Shown here in pieces: positions 1 to 11,100 of a stretch of 64,000 nt of DNA. The stretch is from Apostichopus japonicus (lineage: Eukaryota; Echinodermata; Holothuroidea; Aspidochirotida; Stichopodidae). The first letter of the stretch is position 1. Every line of letters begins with the position of its first letter. A model generated the notes under the pieces. That model was not told where the DNA came from. It made no database searches and saw only the letters and a program-made list of their open reading frames with translations. Position numbers and translations under genes: made by a program. The stretch covers positions 8,183,501-8,247,500 of the forward strand of contig NC_092563.1 in the NCBI RefSeq assembly GCF_037975245.1, read 5' to 3'.

Positions 1-1
1 G

Positions 2-769
2 GCGGTGGCACAGGCGAAACGCTGGACAGCCTTCCAGCGATCAGCCCATCGCACTTTCCACGTGGGCGACGAAGACTGGGAAAGTCTTTTCACGCCACCC
101 CAAATCCCGCCTCAAGTGAAGGAGAGACTTCGGTCGGCGGGTGCCTTAGACGGCAAAGACAAGTTCAGGGAGAAGGGTGCACAGACCCTAGAATCCTCCC
201 TGTTCGACGTAGATAGGGCCTCCCGCGCAGGGATGAAGTACTCGTCAGCCCTATTGCTTTTCGCCGAGCTATTGAACAGATCGTTCCAACAGGCCCAGGC
301 ATCGGGTATCTCCCGCAAAGATACCGCCGCCATCATTGCCCTCCTGGGACCCGTTTCCAGGATGGTATTAGACCAGTTCGCCCGCGTCTCGGTTAAGGCT
401 ACCTTGACACGTCGGGACCTGGTTCTGAACTCCCTGAATTGGTCGTCCAGATCCACGGCGGACGCGTTCCGCAACTTACCGATCCTGGGCAGCGACCTCT
501 TCGGCGGCAAGTTCGATGACAAACTCCGGGAGGAGGCAGAGAGGATGAAATCTCTGAGGGAGGCGGATGAGCACATGTCCCGCCCGACCTCATCCTCGCG
601 CCCACGTTTTGACTCAAGACAAGGTAGCCGCTCAAGATCCAGCTACAGTCAGAGTCGGGGCGCTCCGCGAACGCGGCATCAATCCGCTCCTTCGCGGCCC
701 GAACACAGGCCGTACCGCCCGCAATACCGCGGAAACCGCGGAAGCCGCGGGCGCGGTAAACGGCCCTAG
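2..769 (+). CDS. Gag-like ORF1 of the DIRS element (5' partial)
   Basis: The reading frame is open from the window edge to a stop at 767-769, and the first in-frame ATG is only at about position 232, so the true start lies upstream. The N-terminal two thirds are mixed helical-looking sequence. The last 60 or so residues are rich in Arg, Ser, Pro and Gly (SRPRFDSRQGSRSRSSYSQS), a basic tail suited to RNA binding as in other DIRS Gag-like proteins. No CCHC zinc knuckle is seen. The frame overlaps the start of the reverse transcriptase frame by about 200 bp. The assignment rests on position and composition rather than on a recognised domain. Confidence 0.65.
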   Translation, partial: AVAQAKRWTAFQRSAHRTFHVGDEDWESLFTPPQIPPQVKERLRSAGALDGKDKFREKGAQTLESSLFDVDRASRAGMKYSSALLLFAELLNRSFQQAQASGISRKDTAAIIALLGPVSRMVLDQFARVSVKATLTRRDLVLNSLNWSSRSTADAFRNLPILGSDLFGGKFDDKLREEAERMKSLREADEHMSRPTSSSRPRFDSRQGSRSRSSYSQSRGAPRTRHQSAPSRPEHRPYRPQYRGNRGSRGRGKRP

Positions 770-2840
770 GGATGCCCACCCCACCGTAGCGGCCAAGGCC
801 AAGGTGGGGGGGCGACTAAGAGTTTTCTGGGCTCACTGGGAGAAAATCGACCCAGGAGCCTGGGTACTGGACGTGGTAAAAAGGGGCTACGAGATAGAGT
901 TCTCGTCTACCCCACCCCAATATGGCCTCTTCGCAACCACGCCAGTACCCGAGATACCGGAAAAGCGGGCCGCCCTCGAGGACGAGATCAACAGTCTTCT
1001 CAAAAAAGGCGCCATTACGCGGGTCACCACCGCAAACGCGGACGGCCCCCTCTTCCGGTCCTCGTTCTTCCTCACGCCGAAGAAGAACGGGACTTGGAGG
1101 CCCATCCTGAACCTCAGACCTCTCAACAGGAGGTTCATCCGACCGGAGAGGTTCAGGATGGAGACTCTCACATCAATCCTCCACCTACTGCGCCCAGGGA
1201 TGTGGGCATCCTCCGTCGATCTAAAGGATGCCTACCTACATATCCCCATCCGACTCGAGGACCAGCGGTTCCTCGCGTTCAGGTACAAGGCCATAGATTA
1301 CCGCTTCACAGCGCTACCATTTGGCCTCTCCACGGCACCCAGGGTTTTCACCAGGGTAACAAGGGCGGTCCTGGCTCACCTCCGCCGAAACGGGGTAATG
1401 GTGTTCGCCTACCTAGACGATTGGTTAGTACTCGGCAACTCCCAACAAGGGGCTCTCGCCAGTACAAACGCCACCGTCTCCCTCCTGACGAAACTGGGGT
1501 GGTTAATCAATGTCGAGAAATCCAACCTCGTGCCCACTCAATCGATCATATACTTAGGGGCCCGTCTCGACCTCGCCAGCGGCATGGCCTACCCGACGGC
1601 CGAAAGAACGGCAAGCCTAGTGGCCACGGCCAGAAAAATACTAGGCAATCGGAATACCCCAGCGCTCACGTGGCAGCGCCTATTGGGGAAGATGGCGAGC
1701 TTCACAGACCTTCTAGACCTGTGCAGACTCAGAATGAGGCCGCTCCAGCGGCACCTCCTCAAACACTATGCCCCGGATCGGTCGTCGGCGGCAACGCCAA
1801 TCCCACTTCCAACGGGGCTTCGCCCGTTTCTCACGTGGTGGGCAGAGTCGGACAGGATCGCGGCAGGGCGACCTTTCCGGAACCCAGCCCCTACAACGTC
1901 GATCACGACGGATGCCTCCCTCAGCGGCTGGGGAGCGGTATGGGGCACACACACAGTTGCCGGCGAATGGGCGGAGCCCGAGAGGGGTCTCCATATCAAT
2001 ATTTTAGAGACGGAAGCGGTCCTGAGGGCCGTACGTCACTGGGCAACCCACCTAACGGGCCACACTGTCACGGTCCGGTCAGACAACACCACGACCGTGG
2101 CGTATATCAACCGTCAGGGGGGCACTCGATCCCTGGCCCTCCTACGCAGGACATGGGACCTGCTCGTCCTCTGCGACTCCCTTCGGATCGGCCTACGGGC
2201 GTCCCACCTAGCAGGGAAAGACAATATACTGGCAGACGCACTGTCCAGGGGGTATCTAGACAATGGGGAATGGGAGCTCTCCCGAACGTGGTCCGACCAC
2301 ATATTCCACCTGTTCGGCAGGCCGTCCGTCGACATGTTCGCGACGGCCAAGAACGCCAAACTCCCGACGTTCTGCTCCAGATACCACGACCCGCAGGCCT
2401 GGAAGACCGACGCCCTAGTCGTCTCATGGGCGGGCCTCTCCATGTACGCCTTTCCCCCACTGGGATTACTCCGCAGAATTCTCACGATGCTTCGGGACGT
2501 GGAAGCGGACATGCTTTTGATCGCACCTTGCTGGCCCAATCAAGCATGGTTCCCACTCATCATCGAAATGCTGGTGGACCTACCATACAAATTCCCACCG
2601 GCCGCCAAGCTCCTCTCCCAACGGAGCGGCCACATAACCCACCCCGACATCACGAGCCTCCATCTAGCTGCGTGGAAACTCTCCGGCTCTCGCTCCAGAC
2701 AGCGGGGTTTCCACCGGAGGTTGCGGACATTGCAGTGGATGCCCGCCGGCAGTCCACGGTTAAAACATACGATTCTAGACTGCACCGATACTATGTTTGG
2801 GCCGGGGACAACGCTGCTGATCCCGTGGAGGCCTCAGTAG
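567..2840 (+). CDS. Reverse transcriptase / RNase H polyprotein of the DIRS element (ORF2)
   Basis: A 757-codon frame from an ATG at 567. The reverse transcriptase region shows the palm motifs SVDLKDAYLHIP and LPFGLSTAP and the catalytic box YLDDWLVLG (YLDD codons at 1410-1421). An RNase H domain follows at roughly 1895-2255, with TTDASLSGWGAVW, the glutamate in LETEAVLRAV, the aspartate in VRSDNTTTVAYIN and the final aspartate in ILADALSRG, so all four acidic residues are present. After it comes the conserved DIRS block beginning VDMFATAKNAKLPTF and containing YAFPPLGLL and APCWPNQAWFPL, which in this class lies between RNase H and recombinase. The 3' end overlaps the recombinase frame by about 295 bp in another phase. 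No stop or frameshift interrupts it. Confidence 0.9.
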   Translation: MSTCPARPHPRAHVLTQDKVAAQDPATVRVGALRERGINPLLRGPNTGRTARNTAETAEAAGAVNGPRDAHPTVAAKAKVGGRLRVFWAHWEKIDPGAWVLDVVKRGYEIEFSSTPPQYGLFATTPVPEIPEKRAALEDEINSLLKKGAITRVTTANADGPLFRSSFFLTPKKNGTWRPILNLRPLNRRFIRPERFRMETLTSILHLLRPGMWASSVDLKDAYLHIPIRLEDQRFLAFRYKAIDYRFTALPFGLSTAPRVFTRVTRAVLAHLRRNGVMVFAYLDDWLVLGNSQQGALASTNATVSLLTKLGWLINVEKSNLVPTQSIIYLGARLDLASGMAYPTAERTASLVATARKILGNRNTPALTWQRLLGKMASFTDLLDLCRLRMRPLQRHLLKHYAPDRSSAATPIPLPTGLRPFLTWWAESDRIAAGRPFRNPAPTTSITTDASLSGWGAVWGTHTVAGEWAEPERGLHINILETEAVLRAVRHWATHLTGHTVTVRSDNTTTVAYINRQGGTRSLALLRRTWDLLVLCDSLRIGLRASHLAGKDNILADALSRGYLDNGEWELSRTWSDHIFHLFGRPSVDMFATAKNAKLPTFCSRYHDPQAWKTDALVVSWAGLSMYAFPPLGLLRRILTMLRDVEADMLLIAPCWPNQAWFPLIIEMLVDLPYKFPPAAKLLSQRSGHITHPDITSLHLAAWKLSGSRSRQRGFHRRLRTLQWMPAGSPRLKHTILDCTDTMFGPGTTLLIPWRPQ

Positions 2841-3733
2841 ACCAGGTGGCGGCCTTCCTACTCGAACTCTTCCGAGAAGGGAAGCAAATAAGTACAATTA
2901 GAAATTACCGCTCCGCAATAGCAGCGGTTCACAGCGGATTCTCGGATGGCTCCTCAGTAGGAACCAACCCGGTCCTCCGCCAGGTCTTAAGGGGCATGTT
3001 CCACAGACGCCCTCCCAGGCGCCGCCTGGCCCCGTCATGGGCCCTCCACGAGGTCCTGACGACCCTTGCGGGCTCTCCGTACGAGCCGTTACACAATGCT
3101 CCATTGGACAAATTAACACACAAAACTCTGTTTCTGATCGCGGCCGCCTCTGCCAGGCGCAGAAGCTGTCTCCACGCGCTCACCCTCCAACGGGGGTTCA
3201 CGAGGTTCGAACCAGGAGGAGTCAGATTACTACCTGACCCTCACTTCCTCCCAAAGAACCAATCAGTAACCTTTACCCCGAACGAGATCTTCCTACCGAG
3301 TCTGTCACAAGCCTCGTCAATCGCGGAAGACAAGCGCTGGTGCCCTGTCCGAGCCCTTAAGTGGTACATAGAGAGGACCAAACAGCTACGTACCTCGGAC
3401 AGGCTCTTCATTTTACCGCGGTCGCCCTACACCCCGGCCTCAAAGGACACCATTTCACGGTGGATGGCCGACTTAATTCGTGCCCACACCCAGCCTGGGG
3501 AACCCGTCCGGGCGCACGACGTCCGAGGCCACGCCACGTCCAGGGCGTGGTTCCGGGGGGTTCCCCTAGAAGATATTATGAAGGCGGCGGCCTGGAAGAC
3601 CCCGTCTTCCTTTGTCGCCTGTTATCTCACAAACACCCCTGCCACGGAAGGGGATTTTGCCCGAGCGGCCCTAGGTCCGCCGCCCGCGAGATCCTCGACC
3701 CACCGCCAGGGCTCCTGTGTCACAAATGCATAG
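2546..3733 (+). CDS. Tyrosine recombinase of the DIRS element (ORF3)
   Basis: The frame is open much further upstream, but the part before about 2546 is an antiphase reading of the reverse transcriptase; the ATG at 2546 is the most plausible start, giving about 395 residues. An N-terminal SAM-like region (STVKTYDSRLHRYYVWAG, then KQISTIRNYRSAIAAVHSGF) is followed by the catalytic domain: an arginine in AAASARRRSCLHAL, the HxxR box in HDVRGHATSRAWF (near 3515-3526), and the nucleophile Tyr in ACYLTN (codon 3623-3625). It is expected to insert a circular cDNA without target duplication, as known for DIRS elements. The stop TAG at 3731-3733 falls inside the 24-bp motif that is repeated at the element's end. 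Confidence 0.87.
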   Translation: MVPTHHRNAGGPTIQIPTGRQAPLPTERPHNPPRHHEPPSSCVETLRLSLQTAGFPPEVADIAVDARRQSTVKTYDSRLHRYYVWAGDNAADPVEASVDQVAAFLLELFREGKQISTIRNYRSAIAAVHSGFSDGSSVGTNPVLRQVLRGMFHRRPPRRRLAPSWALHEVLTTLAGSPYEPLHNAPLDKLTHKTLFLIAAASARRRSCLHALTLQRGFTRFEPGGVRLLPDPHFLPKNQSVTFTPNEIFLPSLSQASSIAEDKRWCPVRALKWYIERTKQLRTSDRLFILPRSPYTPASKDTISRWMADLIRAHTQPGEPVRAHDVRGHATSRAWFRGVPLEDIMKAAAWKTPSSFVACYLTNTPATEGDFARAALGPPPARSSTHRQGSCVTNA

Positions 3734-3764
3734 GTTATATGAGGTGAGGGAGTACGCGCTGTGA

Positions 3765-3822
3765 ATTCCCCAAACCTTAACCGGTTTGTGAATTAACGAG
3801 CGACGTACTCACCTCATATAAC
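3765..3822 (+). repeat. DIRS internal complementary region
   Basis: These 58 bases are the exact reverse complement of 4243-4300. A 24-bp direct repeat beginning AATGCATAGGTTATATGAGG also occurs just upstream at 3725-3748 and again at 4234-4257. In DIRS replication the internal complementary region templates joining of the two termini into a circle, and its position just after the recombinase stop fits that role. Confidence 0.8.
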
Positions 3823-4242
3823 ATCCCGACCCGCCTCCCCACTATGGGGGACCTCGCGGACGGAACCATACAACCACGTCGGATACCCTCCTCGGATACT
3901 AGGGGAACTGGCCACACAGATATGACCATGTGACGGCCTTTCCCCCCAGGAATTTTCGAGGGATGTCGTGGGGTCCCGCCTACACCCACCGACGACCCAC
4001 TCTGGACCCACTTCGGGCCCACTCAGGACCCACCTGTCACCCACACCAGCCCACCTAGGGCCTCTTCAGGTGAGAATGTTTTTGGTTGTATCCTCGGGGT
4101 TTCCGCCCCTTGGTCGATCCTCTCCCCCTTCTCCGTCCGGTGCCGCACCATTGCGGCCTGGAAATTACGGAAGGGAGATGGCCACACTTACATACAGACA
4201 AATTGCCAGATGCTAGAGCGAGGTTAATACGGTAATGCATAG

Positions 4243-4300
4243 GTTATATGAGGTGAGTACGTCGCTCGTTAATTCACAAACCGGTTAAGGTTTGGGGAAT
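4243..4300 (+). repeat. Right terminal inverted repeat of the DIRS element
   Basis: It is the exact inverted copy of 3765-3822, starting GTTATATGAGGTGAGTACG and ending GGTTTGGGGAAT. The DNA changes abruptly to AT-rich flank after 4300. The segment between the two copies (3823-4242) is non-coding. Confidence 0.78.
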
Positions 4301-5147
4301 ATGAGTTTTAGCCAAGGAAGATGTTTATTGGATCAGTAGAGATCAAATTTCCAACTAACCTGTTTCGGAGGTGACATGGTGTTTCGGAGGTGACGCATGT
4401 TAACGGAAAGTTAAGAATCTCCCAGAAATTAAAACGAGTGGTCATGTTGTCACAACTTTTACTCAAATATTACGTTAGGGGGTGAGGTATATTTCAATAT
4501 GTTCAAAATGGCTATACTATTGTTTACATAAATCTTGGACTGAAGAATGCTTTGTTTCGGAGGTGACGGAAAAGTTAACGGAAAAGTTAACATTGAATTT
4601 GAAATTAACACAATTTTTTTAAGAATTCCAAATGAAAAATATTTTTTGGCCCAGATATTAGACACATTAGTTATTGTAATAATGCAACCTTACTTAACAA
4701 AATTTACACTGCTTAACTAGAACTTAGTTGCAGTCAAACTTAGGTACCAATTGTTAACGGAAAATGTCACCTCCGAAACGACAAAATCTAGCCACCGTTC
4801 CTTGGAGAAGGAAAGGAAGGAAACCTGGGGAACACAATTGCATTTTAGTTTGGACACTTGTTGATAATATCAACCAAATAAGAACTGGAAAATACCTTCC
4901 ACCAATAAGTACAGGCTCTGACAAAAACAGTGTTGTTGAGAGTGTACGGCTGAACTAGCATATTTTAAGCATATTTATGGCCACCAAATCAACCTGAAGA
5001 AACCGAGAAAGTTCGTTAAGCTACCCAAGGTAGACTTCACTTAGGATGGTCAAATGGCAAAAAATCTAAGAATTCTGGTATTTGGTCACTGAGTTACAAA
5101 GCAATAAGTGCCAATATTGGAAGTTACACCACTGATTGTGAAAAATA
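4301..5147. repeat. AT-rich flank with scattered copies of a GTTTCGGAGGTGAC motif
   Basis: No convincing gene. The 14-mer GTTTCGGAGGTGAC occurs three times on the plus strand (near 4362, 4381 and 4554) and once inverted (4766-4779), usually next to GTTAACGGAAA. The spacing is irregular, so this is not a simple tandem array. A 64-codon ORF at 4764-4958 starts inside the inverted copy and shows no recognisable domain. Confidence 0.45.
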
Positions 5148-8100
5148 ATATTAGGTCCTACAATGTGAATGATAAGTTTTATTGTGTATAGATTATCGCT
5201 GTCAATTAGATGAATTTATATTGAAGAGTTTTCATTGTTTGCTAGGTAGATGGATTTAGTTCTAATTAAGTTCTTGAGAGACATATTGTAATTGTAATTG
5301 AACTGTCTGTACCCCACAAGGTGTCCTGGCACTCATACCACATGACCAGAATACAGCATCATTAGGTGAATTTTCATTATCCTGTATATAAAGCAATGCC
5401 AAAACTATTGTTGGCTACTCATAGCAATGAAGGCATCTACTTAAGGCTGCCATTTAGATGCATTATTTTTAAGGTATATTTATATGACATTTAAGTTTTG
5501 TACCCCACAAGCTACACTGGTACTCATAAAATATAAGGTCCTACAATGCGAATGATAAGTTTTATTCTGTATAGATTATCGCTGTCAATTAGATGAATTT
5601 ATATTGAAGAATTTTTATTGTTTGCTAGGTAGATGGATTTGGTTCTTATTAAGTTCTTGAGAGACAAATTGTAATTTAACTGTCTGTACCCCACAAGGTA
5701 TCCTGGCACTCATACCACATGACCAGAGTACAGTATCAACAAATTGTAATTTAACTGTCTGTACCCCACAAGGTATCCTGGCACTCATACCACATGACCA
5801 GAGTACAGTACAACAAATTGTAATTTAACTGTCTGTACCCCACAAGGTATCCTGGCACTCATACCACATGACCAGAGTACAGTATCAACAAGTTAATATT
5901 TATTATCCAGTATATTAAGCACTGTAAAAAATATTGTTGGCTACTCATAGCAATGAAGGCATCTACTTAAGGCTTCCACTTAGATGCATTAAGGTATATT
6001 TATATCACATTAAAGTTCTGTACCCCACAAGCTACACTTGTACTCATATAATCTTAAGTCCTACAATGCGAATAAAATTTTTACTGTACATATAACCGCG
6101 GTCAATCGGTGAATTCATATCAAGGAATATCCATTGTTTGCTAGGTAGAAGGATTTAGTTCTTGTTAAGTTCTTGAGAGACAAATTTTAATTTAAATGTC
6201 TGTACCCCACAAGGTATCCTGGTACTCATACCATATTACCAGAATACAGTATCAATAGGTGAATTTTCATATTCCAGTATAAAACAAAGGTCAAAGTTAT
6301 TGTTGGCTTCTAATAGCAATGAAGGCATCTACTTTAGGCTGCCACTTAGATGCATTAAGGTGTATTTATATCACATTTAAGTTCTGTACCCCACAAGCTA
6401 CACTGGTACTCATATAATATTAGGTCCTACAATGCGAATGATAACTTTTATTCTGTATAGATTATCGCTGTCAATTAGATGAATTTATATTGAAGAGTTT
6501 TCATTGTTTGCTAGGTAGATGGATTTAGTTCTAATTAAGTTCTTGAGAGACATATTGTAATTGTAATTGAACTGTCTGTACCCCACAAGGTATCCTGGCA
6601 CTCATACCACATGACCAGAATACAGCATCATTAGGTGAATTTTCATTATCCTGTATATAAAGCAATGCCAAAACTATTGTTGGCTACTCATAGCAATGAA
6701 GGCATCTACTTAAGGCTGCCATTTAGATGCATTATTTTTAAGGTATATTTATATGACATTTAAGTTTTGTACCCCACAAGCTACACTGGTACTCATATAA
6801 TATAAGGTCCTACAATGCGAATGATAAGTTTTATTCTGTATAGATTATCGCTGTCAATTAGATGAATTTATATTGAAGAATTTTTATTGTTTGCTAGGTA
6901 GATGGATTTAGTTCTAATTAAGTTCTTGAGAGACAAATTGTAATTTAACTGTCTGTACCCCACAAGGTATCCTGGCACTCATACCACATGACCAGAGTAC
7001 AGTATCAACAAATTGTAATTTAACTGTCTGTACCCCACAAGGTATCCTGGCACTCATACCACATGACCAGAGTACAGTACAACAAATTGTAATTTAACTG
7101 TCTGTACCCCACAAGGTATCCTGGCACTCATACCACATGACCAGAGTACAGTATCAACAAGTTAATATTTATTATCCAGTATATTAAGCACTGTAAAAAA
7201 TATTGTTGGCTACTCATAGCAATGAAGGCATCTACTTAAGGCTTCCACTTAGATGCATTAAGGTATATTTATATCACATTAAAGTTCTGTACCCCACAAG
7301 CTACACTTGTACTCATATAATCTTAAGTCCTACAATGCGAATAAAATTTTTACTGTACATATAACCGCGGTCAATCGGTGAATTCATATCAAGGAATATC
7401 CATTGTTTGCTAGGTAGAAGGATTTAGTTCTTGTTAAGTTCTTGAGAGACAAATTTTAATTTAAATGTCTGTACCCCACAAGGTATCCTGGTACTCATAC
7501 CATATTACCAGAATACAGTATCAATAGGTGAATTTTCATATTCCAGTATAAAACAAAGGTCAAAGTTATTGTTGGCTTCTAATAGCAATGAAGGCATCTA
7601 CTTTAGGCTGCCACTTAGATGCATTAAGGTGTATTTATATCACATTTAAGTTCTGTACCGCACAAGCTACACTGGTACTCATATAATATTAGGTCCTACA
7701 ATGCGAATGATAAGTATTTTTCTGTATGGATTATCGCTGTCAATGAGATGAATTTATATTGAAGAATTTTCATTGTTTGCTAGGTAGATGGATTTAGTTC
7801 TAATTAAGTTCTTGAGAGACAAATTGTAATTTAACTGTCTGTACCCCACAAGGTATCCTGGCACTCATACCACATGACCAGAGTACAGTACAACAAATTG
7901 TAATTTAACTGTCTGTACCCCACAAGGTATCCTGGCACTCATACCACATGACCAGAATACAGCATCAATAGGTGAATTTTCATTATCCTGTATATAAAGC
8001 ACTGCCAAAACTATTGTTGGCTACTCATAGCAATGAAGACATCTACTTAAGGCTGCCATTTAGATGCATTATTTTTAAGGTATATTTATATGACATTTAA

Positions 8101-11100
8101 GTTTTGTACCCCACAAGCTACACTGGTACTCATAAAATATAAGGTCCTACATTGCGAATGATAAGTTTTATTCTGTATAGATTATCGCTGTCAATTAGAT
8201 GAATTTATATTGAAGAATTTTTATTGTTTGCTAGGTAGATGGATTTAGTTCTAATTAAGTTCTTGAGAGACAAATTGTTATTTAACTGTCTGTACCCCAC
8301 AAGGTATCCTGGTACTCATACCATATTACCAGAATACAGTATCAATAGGTGAATTTTCATATTCCAGTATAAAACAAAGGTCAAAGTTATTGTTGGCTTC
8401 TAATAGCAATGAAGGCATCTACTTTAGGCTGCCACTTAATTAGATGCATTAAGGTGTATTTATATCACATTAAAGTTCTGTACTGCACAAGCTACACTGG
8501 TACTCATATAATATTAGGTCCTACAATGCGAATGATAAGTATTTTTCTGAATAGGATATCGCTGTCAATTAGATGAATTTATATTGAAGAATTTTCATTG
8601 TTTGCTACGTACAGTAGATGGCTTTAGTTCTTATTAAGTTCTTGAGAGACAAATTGTAATTTAACTGTCTGTACCCCACAAGGTATCCTGGCACTCATAC
8701 CACATGACCAGAGTACAGTATCAACAAGTTAATATTTATTATCCAGTATATTAAGCACTGTAAAAAATATTGTTGGCTACTCATAGCAATGAAGGCATCT
8801 ACTTAAGGCTTCCACTTAGATGCATTAAGGTATATTTATATCACATTAAAGTTCTGTACCCCACAAGCTACTCTGGTACTCATATAATCTTAAGTCCTAC
8901 AATGCGAATAAAATTTTTACTGTACATATAACCGTAGTCAATCGGTGAATTCATATCAAGGAATATCCATTGTATGCTAGGTAGAAGGATTTGGTTCTTG
9001 TTAAGTTCTTGAGAGACAAATTTTAATTTAAATGTCTGTACCCCACAAGGTATCCTGGTTTACTCATACCATATTACCAGAATACAGTATCAATAGGTGA
9101 ATTTTCATATTCCAGTATAAAACAAAGGTCAAAGTTATTGTTGGCTTCTAATAGCAATGAAGGCATCTACTTTAGGCTGCCACTTAGATGCATTAAGGTG
9201 TATTTATATCACATTTAAGTTCTGTACCGCACAAGCTACACTGGTACTCATATAATATTAGGTCCTACAATGCGAATGATAAGTATTTTTCTGTATGGAT
9301 TATCGCTGTCAATGAGATGAATTTATATTGAAGAATTTTCATTGTTTGCTAGGTAGATGGATTTAGTTCTAATTAAGTTCTTGAGAGACATATTGTAATT
9401 GTAATTGAACTGTCTGTACCCCACAAGGTATCCTGGCACTCATACCACATGACCAGAGTACAGTACAACAAATTGTAATTTAACTGTCTGTACCCCACAA
9501 GGTATCCTGGAACTCATACCACATGACCAGAGTACAGTATCAACAAGTTAATATTTATTATCCAGTATATTAAGCACTGTAAAAAATATTGTTGGCTACT
9601 CATAGCAATGAAGGCATCTACTTAAGGCTTCCACTTAGATGCATTAAGGTATATTTATATCACATTAAAGTTCTGTACCCCACAAGCTACACTTGTACTC
9701 ATATAATCTTAAGTCCTACAATGCGAATAAAATTTTTACTGTACATATAACCGTAGTCAATCGGTGAATTCATATCAAGGAATATCCATTGTATGCTAGG
9801 TAGAAGGATTTGGTTCTTGTTAAGTTCTTGAGAGACAAATTTTAATTTAAATGTCTGTACCCCACAAGGTATCCTGGTTTACTCATACCATATTACCAGA
9901 ATACAGTATCAATAGGTGAATTTTCATATTCCAGTATAAAACAAAGGTCAAAGTTATTGTTGGCTTCTAATAGCAATGAAGGCATCTACTTTAGGCTGCC
10001 ACTTAGATGCATTAAGGTGTATTTATATCACATTTAAGTTCTGTACTGCACAAGCTACACTGGTACTCATATAATATTAGGTCCTACAATGCGAATGATA
10101 AGTATTTTTCTGAATAGAATATCGCTGTCAATTAGATGAATTTATATTAAAGAATTTTCATTGTTTGCTAGGTAGAAGGATTTAGTTCTTGTTAAGTTCT
10201 TGAAAGACAAATTTTAATTTAATTTAACTGTCTGTACCCCACAAGGTATCCTGGCACTCATACCACATGACCAGAATACAGCATCAGTAGGTGAATTTTC
10301 ATTATCCTGTATATAAAGCACTGCCAAAACTATTGTTGACTACTCATAGCAATGAAGGCATCTACTTAAGGCTGCCATTTAGGTGCATTATTTTTAAGGT
10401 ATATTTATATGACATTTAAGTTTTGTACCCCACAAGCTACACTGGTACTCATATAATATAAGGTCCTACAATGCGAATGATAAGTTTTATTCTGTATAGA
10501 TTGTCGCTGTCAATTAGATGAATTTATATTGAAGAATTTTTATTGTTTGCTAGGTAGATGGATTTTGTTCTAATTAAGTTCTTGAGAGACAAATTGTAAT
10601 TTAACTGTCTGTACCCCACAAGGTATCCTGGTACTCATACCACATGACCAGAGTACAGTACAACAAATTGTAATTTAACTGTCTGTACCCCACAAGGTAT
10701 CCTGGCACTCATACCACATGACCAGAGTACAGTATCAACAAGTTAATATTTATTATCCAGTATATTAAGCACTGTAAAAAATATTGTTGGCTACTCATAG
10801 CAATGAAGGCATCTACTTAAGGCTTCCACTTAGATGCATTAAGGTATATTTATATCACATTAAAGTTCTGTACCCCACAAGCTACACTTGTACTCATATA
10901 ATCTTAAGTCCAAATTTTACTGTACAGATAACCACGGTCAATCAATGAATTCATTTCAAGGAATATCCATTGTTTGTTAGGTAGAAGGATTTAGTTCTTG
11001 TTAAGTTCTTGAGAGACAAATTTTAATTTAATTTAACTGTTTGTACCCCACAAGGTATCCTGGTACTCATACCACATTACCAGAATACAGTATCAATTCG

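Larger units (their letters stand above)
1..4300 (+). mobile_element. DIRS-like tyrosine-recombinase retrotransposon, 5' end outside the window
   Basis: Three overlapping frames appear in the order expected for DIRS elements: a basic Gag-like protein, reverse transcriptase with RNase H, and a tyrosine recombinase, with no integrase or long terminal repeats. The coding part is followed by a 58-bp segment (3765-3822) whose exact reverse complement lies at 4243-4300. This matches the internal complementary region plus terminal inverted repeat of DIRS elements. All three frames are long and uninterrupted, so the copy looks young. GC content is far above the AT-rich surroundings. The left terminus is not in the window, and the right boundary at 4300 is inferred from the end of the inverted repeat. 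Confidence 0.88.

Noticed and set aside
1094-2545. Long plus-strand frame continuous with the recombinase
   Set aside because: It begins with a non-ATG codon and is the antiphase shadow of the reverse transcriptase; only the part after about 2546 shows recombinase features.
4764-4958. 64-codon ORF beginning MSPPKRQNLATVPWRRKGRK
   Set aside because: It starts within an inverted motif copy, is short and has no recognised family. Conservation was not testable here.
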